A DNA stretch of 64,000 bases from Flavobacterium sp. JAS (GCF_020991455.1 NZ_JAJMOX010000012.1:177487-241486); one strand, 5' to 3'. Positions 53,903 through 63,371 are shown, counted from the first letter of the stretch. Notes: generated by a model from the sequence alone, not told the origin. Numbers and translations: made by a program.

Positions 53903-53930
53903 AAAACAGGGATTTATAAATCCCTGTTTT
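53903..53930. terminator. Terminator after LuxR-type regulator
   Basis: A perfect 28-bp palindrome-type hairpin (AAAACAGGGATTT and its complement) lies 60 bp downstream of the minus-strand regulator ending at 53990. Confidence 0.8.
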
Positions 53931-53989
53931 CTAATATAAAAAGTAAGTGTTCTGATGTATTTTAAAGTAACATCCAGATTTAAACTAAA

Positions 53990-54634
53990 TTATTCATCGT
54001 AATAAAGCTGAAAAAATTTAATTAAATCTGCCAAATTATCAATTTCTAATTTTTCAAAAATCCTGTTTTTATAAGTACTGATTGTGGTTTTCTTTAAGTT
54101 TAAAAGCTCCAGAATTTCGAGATTTCCATATCCTTTAATCAATAACTGCGCTACCTCAATTTCTCTATTTGATAATAGGTCCAACGGATTGGTAGGTTTT
54201 TTTGAAATATAAGAATCCAGAATCCTGTCTTTAACATTCTGTGTTATATATTTTCCGGATGAAATCATCGAATTAATCGCTTTTTTCATTTCATCTTCTG
54301 TAGTTTCTTTATTTAAATAACCGGATGCCCCAGCATTCAAATATCTCATGGCATAGATATTTTCATCATAAGCTGAAAATATCAAAATTTTAAGATCGGG
54401 CTGAATTGCTTTAATTTCAGCCAAAACATTTATACTGTTTCCGTCTGGAAAATTTACATCTAAAATTAATAAATCAAATTTAACTTCTTTTAATATTTTA
54501 AAAGTGTCTTTAAAATTTCCAGCCATATGAATACCCGCATTCAAAAACAGTTCTTTTATAATTAAAGAAACCCCTTGTCGAACCACACTATGGTCGTCAA
54601 CAATTAAAAAACTATAGCTATTTGATGACTTCAT
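53990..54634 (-). CDS. LuxR/NarL-family response regulator
   Basis: A 214-aa protein with a complete receiver. The acidic pair is in FLIVDDHSVVRQG, the phospho-Asp in LLILDVNFPDGNS (near residue 57), followed by LIFSAYDEN and GASGYLNKE. The C-terminal LuxR helix-turn-helix (about 150-205) has LSNREIEVAQLLIKG and KKTTISTYKNRIFEKL. It lies 78 bp after the membrane kinase gene on the same strand, so it is the likely cognate regulator. NarL-type proteins bind short inverted half-sites as dimers, which suits the TGTAGAA-N4-TTCTACA dyads found at three nearby promoters. Confidence 0.93.
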   Translation of the reverse strand: MKSSNSYSFLIVDDHSVVRQGVSLIIKELFLNAGIHMAGNFKDTFKILKEVKFDLLILDVNFPDGNSINVLAEIKAIQPDLKILIFSAYDENIYAMRYLNAGASGYLNKETTEDEMKKAINSMISSGKYITQNVKDRILDSYISKKPTNPLDLLSNREIEVAQLLIKGYGNLEILELLNLKKTTISTYKNRIFEKLEIDNLADLIKFFQLYYDE

Positions 54635-54712
54635 TCGTATTTAAATAAATTAAAATTGTTTCTGAATTTGTTATTTAACTTATTTCCCTTTTTTTTGGAA
54701 TTCTATTGCATT

Positions 54713-56446
54713 TTAAGCCTGGTTTAAAATCAAATTAAAAGCAACCTTTGTGCCATTTCCTTCCTTACTTTCCACATTAATCTGGCCACCAAACAACTCC
54801 ACGATTTCCTTACAAAGATTTAATCCCAAACCAACGCCAAGATCATTTACTTTTCCTGAAACTTCTCCCTGGTAATACAGCTCAAATATATTTTTTAAAT
54901 CATTCTTCGAAATTCCAATTCCGTTATCCTGAATTTCTACTTTTAAATTTAATTGACGTTTTCCTGTTTTTTCATGACTAATAGAGAGCGATATAAGTCC
55001 GTCTTTAGTAAATTTATTAGCATTCCCGATAATGTTATAAAAAAGCTGATGAATTTTTGCAGCATCAGAATTCACTTCAATATCATCAAGTAAAGTAGAA
55101 TTAATTTTTATCTTATTCCCTTTGCTTTCTACCAGTGAACCCATTGAAGAAACGATCTGATTTATTTCGCTTTTTAATTCAAATTGCTTGTTTTCTAATT
55201 TTGGTGAACGGTTTTCATCTTTAGAATATTCTAAAATTTGGCTCGACAAAAGCAACAGCGAATTTGTTGTAAACTGAATGGATTTAAACGTTTCTTTTAT
55301 TTCCAGATCTTTTATAGATGAGCTTATCATTTTACTATAAATCGAAATGATACTCAAGGGCGATCTAATTTCATGACTTATCATACCCATAATTCTATTT
55401 TTGAAATTCAGACTTTGTCTAATCTGATTTTGTGCAACAACCAATCTTTTTTCATATTGAAAAGCCATTCTTGTGAAACTAAAAATTATGATTGAGATAA
55501 TAAACATCAATATAATTAGTATGGCAATGGTATATTTTTTTGTTGCTTTACTTGTATTATATCTATCCTGCAACTGTGCCTGAGTATTATCCTGAAGCGT
55601 ATTCAACGATTTATTATAATTGGGTATAATCGACGCCTCTAAATTTAGCAACTTGTTGTTAAGCTCTGTTAATTTTAAATCTTGCTCTCTTAAACTTGAA
55701 AATGATTTTTTTAATGTTTTAAACTGATTTTCGTAGAATTTATTGGTTGTATTAAACACATTTGCAATCTGATCTTCAATACTTCCGGAAACTATTTTAT
55801 CATTATATTTCATTGTAACAGTAATATGTAACTGCTCTTTTTGAACATTCATTTTTCCTGCCAATGCATCTCCTAATCTCGAAAACAATCCTTTTTTGGA
55901 TACACTATCTACTTTTATATAAGAATCTGTTTTTATGCTATCTAAAATCTTCTTGTATTCAAATTTATTAAGTCGAAATTCTTTTGAAGCATCATTCTTA
56001 TCCGGATTAATTTGCTTCTCGATAATAGAATCTATTTCAGATTTTAATGCCAAAATATTTGATTCTGATTCATACTTCTCTTTCAGAATTTTTACAAACT
56101 CCTTATTATCCTTCGTAATTAAACTTAAACTATCTATTAAATGACTTATTTCACTTAAGGAAGCATTATACTTATTTAACGAAGCCTGGTCTTTATTGCT
56201 TACATAAGTATTAAAATTTTTCTGAGACTCAATAAACGAATTATTTATTTTTCCCGTAAAGTTTGAGATTTTATTCAATGAATTCATCGAATCCAAAGCC
56301 TTAGACATTTCAGTTTCATTTACCGAATCATTGTACCAAATAATTACTGCAATTATCTGCAATACAATAACACATACCAATAAACTGTAATGAATTATTT
56401 TGCGCTGCTTGAATTTTAGTTTAAAAAAACTAAATGTCTTATTCAT
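54713..56446 (-). CDS. Membrane sensor histidine kinase
   Basis: 577 aa from ATG 56446 (MNKTFSFFKLKFKQRK); the TTG at 56464 is less likely. TM1 (about 22-40, VCVIVLQIIAVIIWY) and TM2 (near 300-322, TIAILIILMFIISIIIF) bracket a long helical periplasmic sensor of about 260 residues, four-helix-bundle-like. The kinase core has MISHEIRSPLSIISIYSKM (phospho-His), IIGNANKFTKDG, DNGIGISKND and GVGLGLNLCKEIVELFGG. It is followed by the LuxR-type regulator and preceded by promoter P3, so the pair is probably autoregulated. The signal sensed is unknown. Confidence 0.92.
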   Translation of the reverse strand: MNKTFSFFKLKFKQRKIIHYSLLVCVIVLQIIAVIIWYNDSVNETEMSKALDSMNSLNKISNFTGKINNSFIESQKNFNTYVSNKDQASLNKYNASLSEISHLIDSLSLITKDNKEFVKILKEKYESESNILALKSEIDSIIEKQINPDKNDASKEFRLNKFEYKKILDSIKTDSYIKVDSVSKKGLFSRLGDALAGKMNVQKEQLHITVTMKYNDKIVSGSIEDQIANVFNTTNKFYENQFKTLKKSFSSLREQDLKLTELNNKLLNLEASIIPNYNKSLNTLQDNTQAQLQDRYNTSKATKKYTIAILIILMFIISIIIFSFTRMAFQYEKRLVVAQNQIRQSLNFKNRIMGMISHEIRSPLSIISIYSKMISSSIKDLEIKETFKSIQFTTNSLLLLSSQILEYSKDENRSPKLENKQFELKSEINQIVSSMGSLVESKGNKIKINSTLLDDIEVNSDAAKIHQLFYNIIGNANKFTKDGLISLSISHEKTGKRQLNLKVEIQDNGIGISKNDLKNIFELYYQGEVSGKVNDLGVGLGLNLCKEIVELFGGQINVESKEGNGTKVAFNLILNQA

Positions 56447-57201
56447 AAAATGTTTTCTAATCAAAATTTTATATTTTAAAATGATAAAAAAATAATGAGT
56501 TAAGAAAAAATAATCAACCCATTAAATTGATTTAAATAGGTATTATGTAGCCGTGTCCTAAAGATGTACTACACTTAAATAAATATCATTTTGAGATATT
56601 AAATTAGAATTATCTAATTACAATCTTAAGACGAAAGAGTTTTTATTGTTTTTAGAGACGAATGCAGCTTAAAGAAAAAAATAAAGCTAAATTCCGGTAA
56701 AATCAACATTAACTAGATCGACAACAAATATTTAAAAGAGATTTGGGGAGTCTTTTATTGAATAAATATGCCTAAAACAATTTACATATTTTAATTTATA
56801 TTTCGAATATATTTTTAATTTTATTTTTTAACGAACCGCGAAAATACTCTCCATAATTAATATTCCGTGTAGAACAATCTAAAAAAACGTGTAGAACTTG
56901 TTCTACATGTTTTCCCCTTCTGAGAAATACGTCTTTCCTAATATCGTTTTCACTCGTACTTTTTTACAATTGAATTGCAAAAATGAGCTTTTATTTTAAA
57001 ATATATCAACAAATTGAGTAATATAAAAATTTAACATTTTTTAAAATCAATTTATAATTCATTAATTAACAATATTTTACTTCTCAATTTTAGCATTTAT
57101 CACCTTCAATTTACAAGCTAAATTTCCTTTATAAATTACTGCCCATTTTTTTGACGAATCATTGTCTTTTAGTTTTGCCAAAAATTTTAAAATTAAAAAA
57201 A
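56447..57201. other. Divergent intergenic region with promoter P3
   Basis: About 750 bp with no gene, between the minus-strand kinase and the plus-strand OmpA porin. It carries promoter P3 (56839-56907). The P3 leader to the kinase gene would be nearly 390 nt. Upstream of the porin start the DNA is A/T-rich, with the usual weak A-rich ribosome-binding region. Confidence 0.5.
56839..56907 (-). promoter_or_regulatory. Dyad-plus-half-site promoter P3 (kinase/regulator operon)
   Basis: On the minus strand there are the dyad TGTAGAAC-AA-GTTCTACA (56890-56907), a half-site GTTCTACA (56868-56875) and TATTTTCG (56839-56846) at the -7 position, one mismatch from TAnnTTTG. The spacings equal those of P1 and P2. 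Orientation points to the kinase/RR operon rather than to the porin on the other side. Confidence 0.7.
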
Positions 57202-58458
57202 ATGAAAAGATTCATAATTACATTGGCTTTTGCTTCAGCATTAACAACTGTAAATGCACAGGTAAAAAATGAAAAAAACACAAAAACTGAATATAACAAA
57301 TGGTCTATTGAATTAGGCGGTGGTGTAAACAAACCACAACGACCAATGACTTCTGGTTATTTTACATCAACACCAAGTCCATACGTTGTAGATTTAGGAG
57401 CCAGATATATGTTTAACAACAAATTTGGTTTGAAAGCCGACTTTGGTTACAATAGTTTTACCGGAAAAAATAATTCTATAGATTTTGATACAAAATATTA
57501 CAGAGCAGATATTCAGGCTGTGGCAAATTTAGGGCGCATCATGAATTTTGAAACCTGGACAAATACTATTGGTATTTTAGGTCATGCCGGTTTTGGATTA
57601 GCACAATTAGAAGACGAAAATTCGGCTGTAAAAGACAGAATGGGGAATTTTATTGCTGGTATAACCGGACAGATTAAATTAACAAACCGAATTGTTTTAA
57701 CTGGAGATTTTACAACTATTTTAAATGCAAAGCAAGATCATAATTTTGATGCTGCAAGTGTTAATAACGGCAGAGGTTTCTCTGGAATTCTTTTTAACGG
57801 AACAGTTGGTTTAACAGTTTACTTAGGTAAAAATGAAAAACATGCTGACTGGGTTATCGATAACGGAAATGAAATTGATGATTTGAAAAAAAGAATTGAT
57901 GATATCGAAACTTCAATGTTAGATACTGATAAAGATGGTGTTGCCGATTATTTAGACGAGGAGCCAAATACAGTTTCTGGGGTAATGGTTAATACAAAAG
58001 GAAAAGCTATTGATTTAAACAACAATAATGTTCCTGATGAATTAGAAAGTTATTTAGTAAAAACTTACGGAAGCAATACTGATAAATCTCCAATTGTTGG
58101 AAACAATGAGTTGATTAAAAATTTAATTAACGGTGGTTATGTTTGTACTTATTTTGACTTTGGAAAATCTACTCCAACGAATGTTTCTACTGAAGGAATC
58201 GATTTTATTTTAAATTATTTAAGAAATAATCCTACTGCTACTGTTGATATTATTGGTCATGCAGACGAAATAGGAAAATCTGCTTACAATGATAAATTAG
58301 CTGCTTCAAGAGCAAACAGCGTTAAAGATGTTTTGGTAAAAGCAAAAGTTAATCCATCACGTTTAAATATTGTTGCAGCCGGAGAAGATACTTCTGTTGA
58401 AAAAGATTCAGATGCTGCAAGAAAATTAGTTAGAAAAGTAACTTTCAGAGTTAAATAA
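57202..58458 (+). CDS. OmpA-family outer-membrane porin
   Basis: 418 aa from ATG 57202 (KRFIITLAFASALTTVNAQ signal peptide), preferred over the longer frame, which has no signal sequence. An eight-strand beta-barrel-type domain (about 30-220) is followed by a calcium-type thrombospondin-3-like linker (DTDKDGVADYLDEEPNT, then LNNNNVPDELE). The C-terminal OmpA peptidoglycan-binding domain has DIIGHADEIGKSAYNDKLAASRANSV. It is a structural protein linking outer membrane and wall. It is divergent from the kinase/regulator operon and followed by a strong terminator. Confidence 0.92.
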   Translation: MKRFIITLAFASALTTVNAQVKNEKNTKTEYNKWSIELGGGVNKPQRPMTSGYFTSTPSPYVVDLGARYMFNNKFGLKADFGYNSFTGKNNSIDFDTKYYRADIQAVANLGRIMNFETWTNTIGILGHAGFGLAQLEDENSAVKDRMGNFIAGITGQIKLTNRIVLTGDFTTILNAKQDHNFDAASVNNGRGFSGILFNGTVGLTVYLGKNEKHADWVIDNGNEIDDLKKRIDDIETSMLDTDKDGVADYLDEEPNTVSGVMVNTKGKAIDLNNNNVPDELESYLVKTYGSNTDKSPIVGNNELIKNLINGGYVCTYFDFGKSTPTNVSTEGIDFILNYLRNNPTATVDIIGHADEIGKSAYNDKLAASRANSVKDVLVKAKVNPSRLNIVAAGEDTSVEKDSDAARKLVRKVTFRVK

Positions 58459-58529
58459 GACATTTAGGATAAAAAAAGCGAATAGTTACTATCTCCGCCA
58501 ATAGAAGTTTCAAAAGAAACTTTAAACAT

Positions 58530-58565
58530 AAAAAGCCTTTAAACATTGCTGTTTAAAGGCTTTTT
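58530..58565 (+). terminator. Terminator of OmpA porin
   Basis: AAAAAGCCTTTAAAC pairs with GTTTAAAGGCTTTTT around a 6-nt loop. It is almost the same sequence as the tRNA-Ser terminator at 1712-1747. Confidence 0.85.
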
Positions 58566-58898
58566 CTTTTTGGTAAACCTTTCAAAAAGTACATACTTTG
58601 AAATCAGGTGCAAAAGTTGGAGACTAAGCAAAATATTGAATAATCTGATTATGCAAATTCAATTCAAAATTGAACAGTCAATTTTATAAAATATCTCTAG
58701 AAATGAATAATACATCCATAAAATTACGAAATATCGCAAGCTAAAATTATAACTTTACAATATAAACCACTGATTTAATTAAACTTACAATTAAAGGCAT
58801 CTTATTTGCTTATTTGTTTGGTATCCACTAAATAAATAAAAATAGGTGATTAAGTTTTTTCTTAATCTAGATTAATCGACAAACTTTTGTATCCTCAG

Positions 58899-58906
58899 TA
58901 AGTTTG
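58899..58906 (+). promoter_or_regulatory. TAnnTTTG -7 box of hydrolase gene
   Basis: TAAGTTTG lies 35 bp upstream of the alpha/beta-hydrolase ATG, a normal distance for a short leader. No clear -33 TTG at the standard spacing. Confidence 0.5.
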
Positions 58907-58940
58907 TAAAAGAAATTTATTAATCTAAAACCAAAAAAAG

Positions 58941-59759
58941 ATGAGCACATTTACAGTAAAAGACGGAACAGAGATTTATTACAAAGATTGGGGAAATGGT
59001 CAGCCAATAGTTTTTCACCACGGATGGCCTTTATCAAGCGATGACTGGGATGCACAAATGATGTTTTTCCTTAAACAAGGTTATCGCGTTATTGCACACG
59101 ATCGCCGTGGACATGGCCGTTCTGGTCAAAGTTCTGAAGGAAACAATATGGAAACTTATGCATCAGACATCGCTGAATTAACAGCTGCACTTGATTTAAA
59201 AGATGCCATTCACGTAGGTCACTCAACTGGCGGTGGAGAAGTTATACGCTACGCTGCAAAATACGGAAAATTACGTGTTGCAAAAGCAGTAATAATTAGT
59301 GCGGTAACACCAATAATGATTCAAAACGAAGCAAATCCTGAAGGGGTGCCGTTATCTATTTTTGATGAAATAAGACAAGGCACCGGATTTAACAGAGCAC
59401 AATATTTTTATGATTTTCCTATTCCATTCTACGGATGGAACCGTGAAGGACAAACCATTCAGGAAGGAATTAAACACAATTGGTGGCGTCAGGGAATGAT
59501 GGGTTCAGTTCTGGCACATTATGAAGGAATAAAAGCTTTCTCTGAAACCGATTTTACAGAAGATCTTAAGAGTTTAGATATTCCCGTTTTGGTTCTTCAT
59601 GGAGAAGATGATCAGATTGTACCCTACAATCAGGCACCTAAAGCGGCAGCGCTTTTGAAAAACGGAAAACTAATTTCGTATCCTGGATTTCCTCACGGTA
59701 TGCCAACAACAGAAGCAGAAACAATCAATAACGATATTCTGGCTTTTATTAAATCATAA
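58941..59759 (+). CDS. Alpha/beta hydrolase, cofactor-free chloroperoxidase-like
   Basis: A 272-aa single-domain hydrolase. The oxyanion region is FHHGWPLSSDDWDAQMMFF, the DRRGHGRSG segment is typical of perhydrolase or non-haem chloroperoxidase types, and the nucleophile lies in HVGHSTGGGEV (Ser near 95). The acid Asp is in LHGEDDQIVP and the His in YPGFPHGMPTT. It probably hydrolyses small esters or forms peracids. It has no signal peptide and is cytoplasmic. Length matches the family. Its physiological substrate is unknown. Confidence 0.9.
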   Translation: MSTFTVKDGTEIYYKDWGNGQPIVFHHGWPLSSDDWDAQMMFFLKQGYRVIAHDRRGHGRSGQSSEGNNMETYASDIAELTAALDLKDAIHVGHSTGGGEVIRYAAKYGKLRVAKAVIISAVTPIMIQNEANPEGVPLSIFDEIRQGTGFNRAQYFYDFPIPFYGWNREGQTIQEGIKHNWWRQGMMGSVLAHYEGIKAFSETDFTEDLKSLDIPVLVLHGEDDQIVPYNQAPKAAALLKNGKLISYPGFPHGMPTTEAETINNDILAFIKS

Positions 59760-59825
59760 GTATGTTATATAAAATTAACCAAGACTGCCTCTAATTTATT
59801 TATAGGCAGTTAATACCACCAAATT

Positions 59826-60143
59826 ATGAACTCATTTCAACAACCCTCTTTTGATACGGTTACCGAAGCTTTACAATGGCTGAATCAGCAAGGTTTTACA
59901 GAAAATTTTAATCTTGACGAAAACTGTATCCGTTACAATAATAACAAACAAACTATGTCTCCTGACGAATTCAAAATTGAATATATATTTCGTTTTGAAG
60001 GAGATACAGATCCAGGCGATGAAGATATTGTGTACGGAATTATATCTGAAATTTACAATATAAAAGGAGTTTTAACCAGTGCTTTTGGCATCTATGCAGA
60101 TTCAGTTTCTGCCGAAATGATCAAAAAACTTTCCACCCACTAA
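59826..60143 (+). CDS. Uncharacterised 105-aa protein
   Basis: A small acidic protein (FDTVTEALQWLNQQGFTENF, then YIFRFEGDTDPGDEDIVYGI). Homologues in Flavobacteria are often labelled phosphoribosylpyrophosphate synthetase in databases, but the PRPP synthase motifs are absent, so I regard that label as wrong. It lies between the hydrolase and the amidohydrolase, 10 bp before the latter, and is probably cotranscribed with it. Function unknown. Confidence 0.75.
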   Translation: MNSFQQPSFDTVTEALQWLNQQGFTENFNLDENCIRYNNNKQTMSPDEFKIEYIFRFEGDTDPGDEDIVYGIISEIYNIKGVLTSAFGIYADSVSAEMIKKLSTH

Positions 60144-60153
60144 AACTAATTTT

Positions 60154-62040
60154 ATGAAAGCAGATCTAATTTTATTCAACGGTAAAATTCATAGTTTCAA
60201 TGCCGAAACTCCAAATATTACAGCGGTAGCAATCAAAGACGGAAAATTTATTGCTGTTGGAAATGATAGCAATGTAATGGAATTTGCATCTGAAGAAACG
60301 AAAATAATCGACCTTCAAAATAAAAGAGTCGTTCCTGGAATTAACGATTCGCACATTCATCTTATCCGAGGCGGTTTAAATTATAATTTAGAATTGCGCT
60401 GGGATGGCGTTCCTTCTTTGTCCGATGCACTTAGAATGCTGAAAGAACAAGTCGATCGCACGCCAAATCCGCAATGGGTTCGTGTTGTGGGCGGTTGGTC
60501 TGAGTTTCAATTTGCTGAACGCAGAATGCCAACTCTCGAAGAAATCAATGCGATTGCACCGGAAACTCCTGTTTTTATTCTGCATTTATATGACAGAGCG
60601 ATTATGAACAGAGCGGCACTAAAAGCAGTTGGTTATACTAAAAATACACCGGCGCCTCCGGGAGGACAAATTGAACGAGATTCTAAAGGAGAACCAACCG
60701 GACTTATTATTGCGACTCCAAACGCGATGATTTTGTATTCGACTTTAGCAAAAGGGCCGACACTTTCTTATGAACATCAGATCAATTCGACACGTCATTT
60801 TATGAAAGAACTGAATCGTTTTGGAATCACAAGTGTTATTGATGCCGGAGGTGGATTTCAGAATTTTCCGGACGATTATAAAGTCGTGAATGAATTAAAT
60901 GAGAAGAAACAATTAACGGTTAGAATTGCCTACAATCTTTTTACCCAAAAACCAAAACACGAATTTGAAGATTTTGAAGATTGGATTGATACCGTAAAAT
61001 TATATCAGGGAGACGATATGTATCGCCACAATGGTGCGGGCGAAATGTTAGTTTTTTCTGCTGCCGATTTTGAAGATTTCCTGCAGCCAAGACCTGATCT
61101 TCCAGAAAATATGGAAGCAGAATTGGAAAAAGTAGTTCGCCTTTTAGTAGAAAACCGTTGGCCATTTAGACTTCACGCAACGTATAACGAAAGTATTACA
61201 AGATTCTTAAATGTATTTGAAAAGATAAATCAGGAAATTCCTTTTAATGGATTGCCTTGGATATTTGATCACGCCGAAACAATTGACGAACGTAATATTG
61301 AGCGTGTCAAAAATTTAGGAGGCGGAATCGCAGTTCAAAGCAGAATGGCGTATCAGGGTGAATATTTCACAGACCGATACGGCGCAAAAGCAGCCGAAAA
61401 TACGCCGCCAATTAAAAAAATGCTGGAAATGGAAGTTCCTGTTGGTGGAGGTTCTGACGCAACAAGAGTAAGTAGTTACAATCCGTGGGTTTCAATGTAT
61501 TGGATGACGGCTGGAAAAACAGTTGGAGGTTTACAATTGTACAATGAAAGCAGATTAAGCAGAGAAACAGCTTTAGAATTATACACGAGAGGAAGTGCTT
61601 GGTTCTCGCAGGAACAAGCTAAAAAAGGAGATATTAGAACCGGAATGTTCGCTGATTTAGTGGTTTTGGATAGTGATTATTTTACTATTGATGATGAAGA
61701 CATTAAAAAAATCGAAGCTGATTTGACTATTGTAGACGGAAAAATCGTGTATGCAAATGGAGATTTCTCTTCTTTTTCGCCGCCTCATATTCCGATTTTA
61801 CCGGACTGGTCACCAACCAATATTTATAACGGTTATCCAAGTAAAAGTAACTTACAGAGCGCTATCGAAAAGAACGCAAAAACAACTGCTAAACCAAGTT
61901 TAACTTCGCAAATACACAGTTGTTCCGGAAGTTGTGATGTTCACGCTCACAGCCACGATATTGCCAGAATGAGCAATGTGCCGGTAAATAATTATAACGC
62001 ATTTTGGGGAGCGCTTGGGTGTTCTTGCTTTGCATTTTAA
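60154..62040 (+). CDS. YtcJ-like amidohydrolase
   Basis: A 628-aa metal-dependent hydrolase of the amidohydrolase_3 type. It has the small beta-sandwich start (KADLILFNGKIHSF), metal His pair VPGINDSHIHLIRG, later FRLHATYNE and IFDHAETID histidines, Asp in VGGGSDATRV, and the returning sandwich (GMFADLVVLDSDYF). The last about 60 residues form an extra Cys/His-rich tail (CSGSCDVHAHSHDIARM, then LGCSCFAF) not part of the core fold, which may bind metal. Likely acts on an amide, imide or carbamate; substrate unknown. No signal peptide is seen. Confidence 0.85.
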   Translation: MKADLILFNGKIHSFNAETPNITAVAIKDGKFIAVGNDSNVMEFASEETKIIDLQNKRVVPGINDSHIHLIRGGLNYNLELRWDGVPSLSDALRMLKEQVDRTPNPQWVRVVGGWSEFQFAERRMPTLEEINAIAPETPVFILHLYDRAIMNRAALKAVGYTKNTPAPPGGQIERDSKGEPTGLIIATPNAMILYSTLAKGPTLSYEHQINSTRHFMKELNRFGITSVIDAGGGFQNFPDDYKVVNELNEKKQLTVRIAYNLFTQKPKHEFEDFEDWIDTVKLYQGDDMYRHNGAGEMLVFSAADFEDFLQPRPDLPENMEAELEKVVRLLVENRWPFRLHATYNESITRFLNVFEKINQEIPFNGLPWIFDHAETIDERNIERVKNLGGGIAVQSRMAYQGEYFTDRYGAKAAENTPPIKKMLEMEVPVGGGSDATRVSSYNPWVSMYWMTAGKTVGGLQLYNESRLSRETALELYTRGSAWFSQEQAKKGDIRTGMFADLVVLDSDYFTIDDEDIKKIEADLTIVDGKIVYANGDFSSFSPPHIPILPDWSPTNIYNGYPSKSNLQSAIEKNAKTTAKPSLTSQIHSCSGSCDVHAHSHDIARMSNVPVNNYNAFWGALGCSCFAF

Positions 62041-62074
62041 ACGTAACATATTGTGAATTAATAAAAATATTTTC

Positions 62075-62211
62075 AACACATAGAAACATAGCTTTTAGGT
62101 GTAAAAAAGAATAATAAAAAGAAATCTATTTCTTTCACATAGCTAACTATGTGTGTTTTAAATAAGTGAAACGCCTTTTTTGAGAATGCAAAATCTATTT
62201 TTCTATGTGTT
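62075..62211. repeat. Palindromic Flavobacterium-type repeat element
   Basis: A 137-bp element bounded by perfect 12-bp inverted arms, AACACATAGAAA (62075-62086) and TTTCTATGTGTT (62200-62211). An inner hairpin CACATAG-n4-CTATGTG lies at 62136-62153. I recall many intergenic copies of similar CATAG-rich palindromes in Flavobacterium genomes, but cannot count them here. Confidence 0.7.
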
Positions 62212-62244
62212 AAAAATGCCCCAACGGGTTAAACTTAAAATAAA

Positions 62245-62673
62245 ATGACCGAAATTATAAAACAAATCCTTTATTCAGATTTAGGAACATCTTTTAATAA
62301 TGCTGCAATTTTAGTTTTTAGAATATTATTGGCAGTAGAGCTTTTTAGAGTTCATGGAATGAAGAAATTCAGAGTTGAAAACGGACAAAAAGAACATGTC
62401 CCAAATCCGCTGCATTTACCAGAAAAACTAAACGGGTTAGTTGCCACTTTTTCTGATACTGTAGTTCCGTTTCTGATTATTATGGGCATCGGAACCCGAC
62501 TTGCCGTTCTTCCAACCATTGGCGTGACAGCCGTAGGATATTTTGTAGTGCATAGAAAAGATTCGCTCGAAGTACGCGATGTTCCTTACATGTACACTTT
62601 ATCCTTACTATTAATTCTTGCGCTTGGAGCAGGAAAATATTCACTGGATTATTATTTACTAAACCAAATCTAA
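62245..62673 (+). CDS. DoxX-family membrane protein
   Basis: A 142-aa protein with four membrane helices. The DoxX pattern is seen in the first (AAILVFRILLAVELFRVHGMKKF), the second pair (VPFLIIMGIGTRLAVLPTIGVTAVGYFVVHRKD) and the last (YTLSLLLILALGAGKYSLD). DoxX-like proteins act in membrane redox or sulfur-related stress responses, but the exact role is unclear. It is 33 bp upstream of a DUF1275 gene and probably cotranscribed with it. Confidence 0.85.
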   Translation: MTEIIKQILYSDLGTSFNNAAILVFRILLAVELFRVHGMKKFRVENGQKEHVPNPLHLPEKLNGLVATFSDTVVPFLIIMGIGTRLAVLPTIGVTAVGYFVVHRKDSLEVRDVPYMYTLSLLLILALGAGKYSLDYYLLNQI

Positions 62674-62705
62674 AAATGCTTCGCGTTAACCTGAACTAAA
62701 AAACT

Positions 62706-63371
62706 ATGGAAATTCAAAAAAACATTTGGTACGTTACCCTGCTTCTCACCATGATTGCCGGGTATTGTGATACCGTAACTTTTGTCGCTGCTGATTCGAT
62801 ATTTTCGGCGCACGTTACAGGTAACTTTATTGTCTTCGCTTATCAAATCATCAAAGGTTCAGATTTGCATGCCTGGGTAAAACTACTCACCTTCCCTGTT
62901 TTTATTTTAGCCGTAATTGTTGGAGGAAGAATTGCATTAGAAGCAACAAATCGGTACTCTATTTTATTTTGGGAAGGCATTATACTAGTTTTAAGCGGTA
63001 TTGCCTGTTATGTTTTTGGTTATTTAGGAATTGTTTCACAATGGACGATATACACTATTGCAATGACAACTGTATTTGCAATGGGACTTCAGAATGCTTT
63101 TGGAAAATTGTACGCTAAAGAAACCCACGGTCCAACAACCATGATGACAGGAAATGTAACACAGGCTTCTCTTGATTTAGGAAATCTATTAAAAAACGGC
63201 TTAAAAGACACCGAAGTTCTACTAAGTTTCAAAAAACAATTAGTGACCATAATCGGGTTTCTTGTGGGTTGCTTTTTAGGAGCCGTTGCCGGAAAGTTTT
63301 TTGGATTAGGAACTTTGATTTTCCCTGGAGTTGCTATGATAATTTGCTATCTCTATCACCGCGAAAACTAA
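62706..63371 (+). CDS. DUF1275 (YoaK-like) membrane protein
   Basis: A 221-aa protein with six membrane helices. It has the family hallmarks AGYCDTVTFVAADSIFSAHVT followed by GNFIVF near the N-terminus, and MGLQNAFGKLYAKETHGPTT then MMTGNVTQ in the second half. DUF1275/YoaK proteins are widespread inner-membrane proteins with no settled function. The preceding DoxX gene is close enough for an operon. Confidence 0.88.
   Translation: MEIQKNIWYVTLLLTMIAGYCDTVTFVAADSIFSAHVTGNFIVFAYQIIKGSDLHAWVKLLTFPVFILAVIVGGRIALEATNRYSILFWEGIILVLSGIACYVFGYLGIVSQWTIYTIAMTTVFAMGLQNAFGKLYAKETHGPTTMMTGNVTQASLDLGNLLKNGLKDTEVLLSFKKQLVTIIGFLVGCFLGAVAGKFFGLGTLIFPGVAMIICYLYHREN

Larger units (their letters stand above)
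58459..58940. other. Intergenic region with terminator and promoter
   Basis: No gene is seen. It holds the porin terminator (58530-58565) and a TAnnTTTG box (58899-58906) for the hydrolase. The rest is AT-rich and featureless by eye. Confidence 0.5.

Noticed and set aside
56839..56907. Third dyad as promoter element of the OmpA porin at 57202
   Set aside because: Order of dyad, half-site and -7 box matches the other two promoters only on the minus strand, which points to the kinase operon.
59826..60143. Phosphoribosylpyrophosphate synthetase
   Set aside because: A label I recall for homologues, but the 105-aa protein lacks PRPP-binding and pyrophosphate motifs and is far too short.
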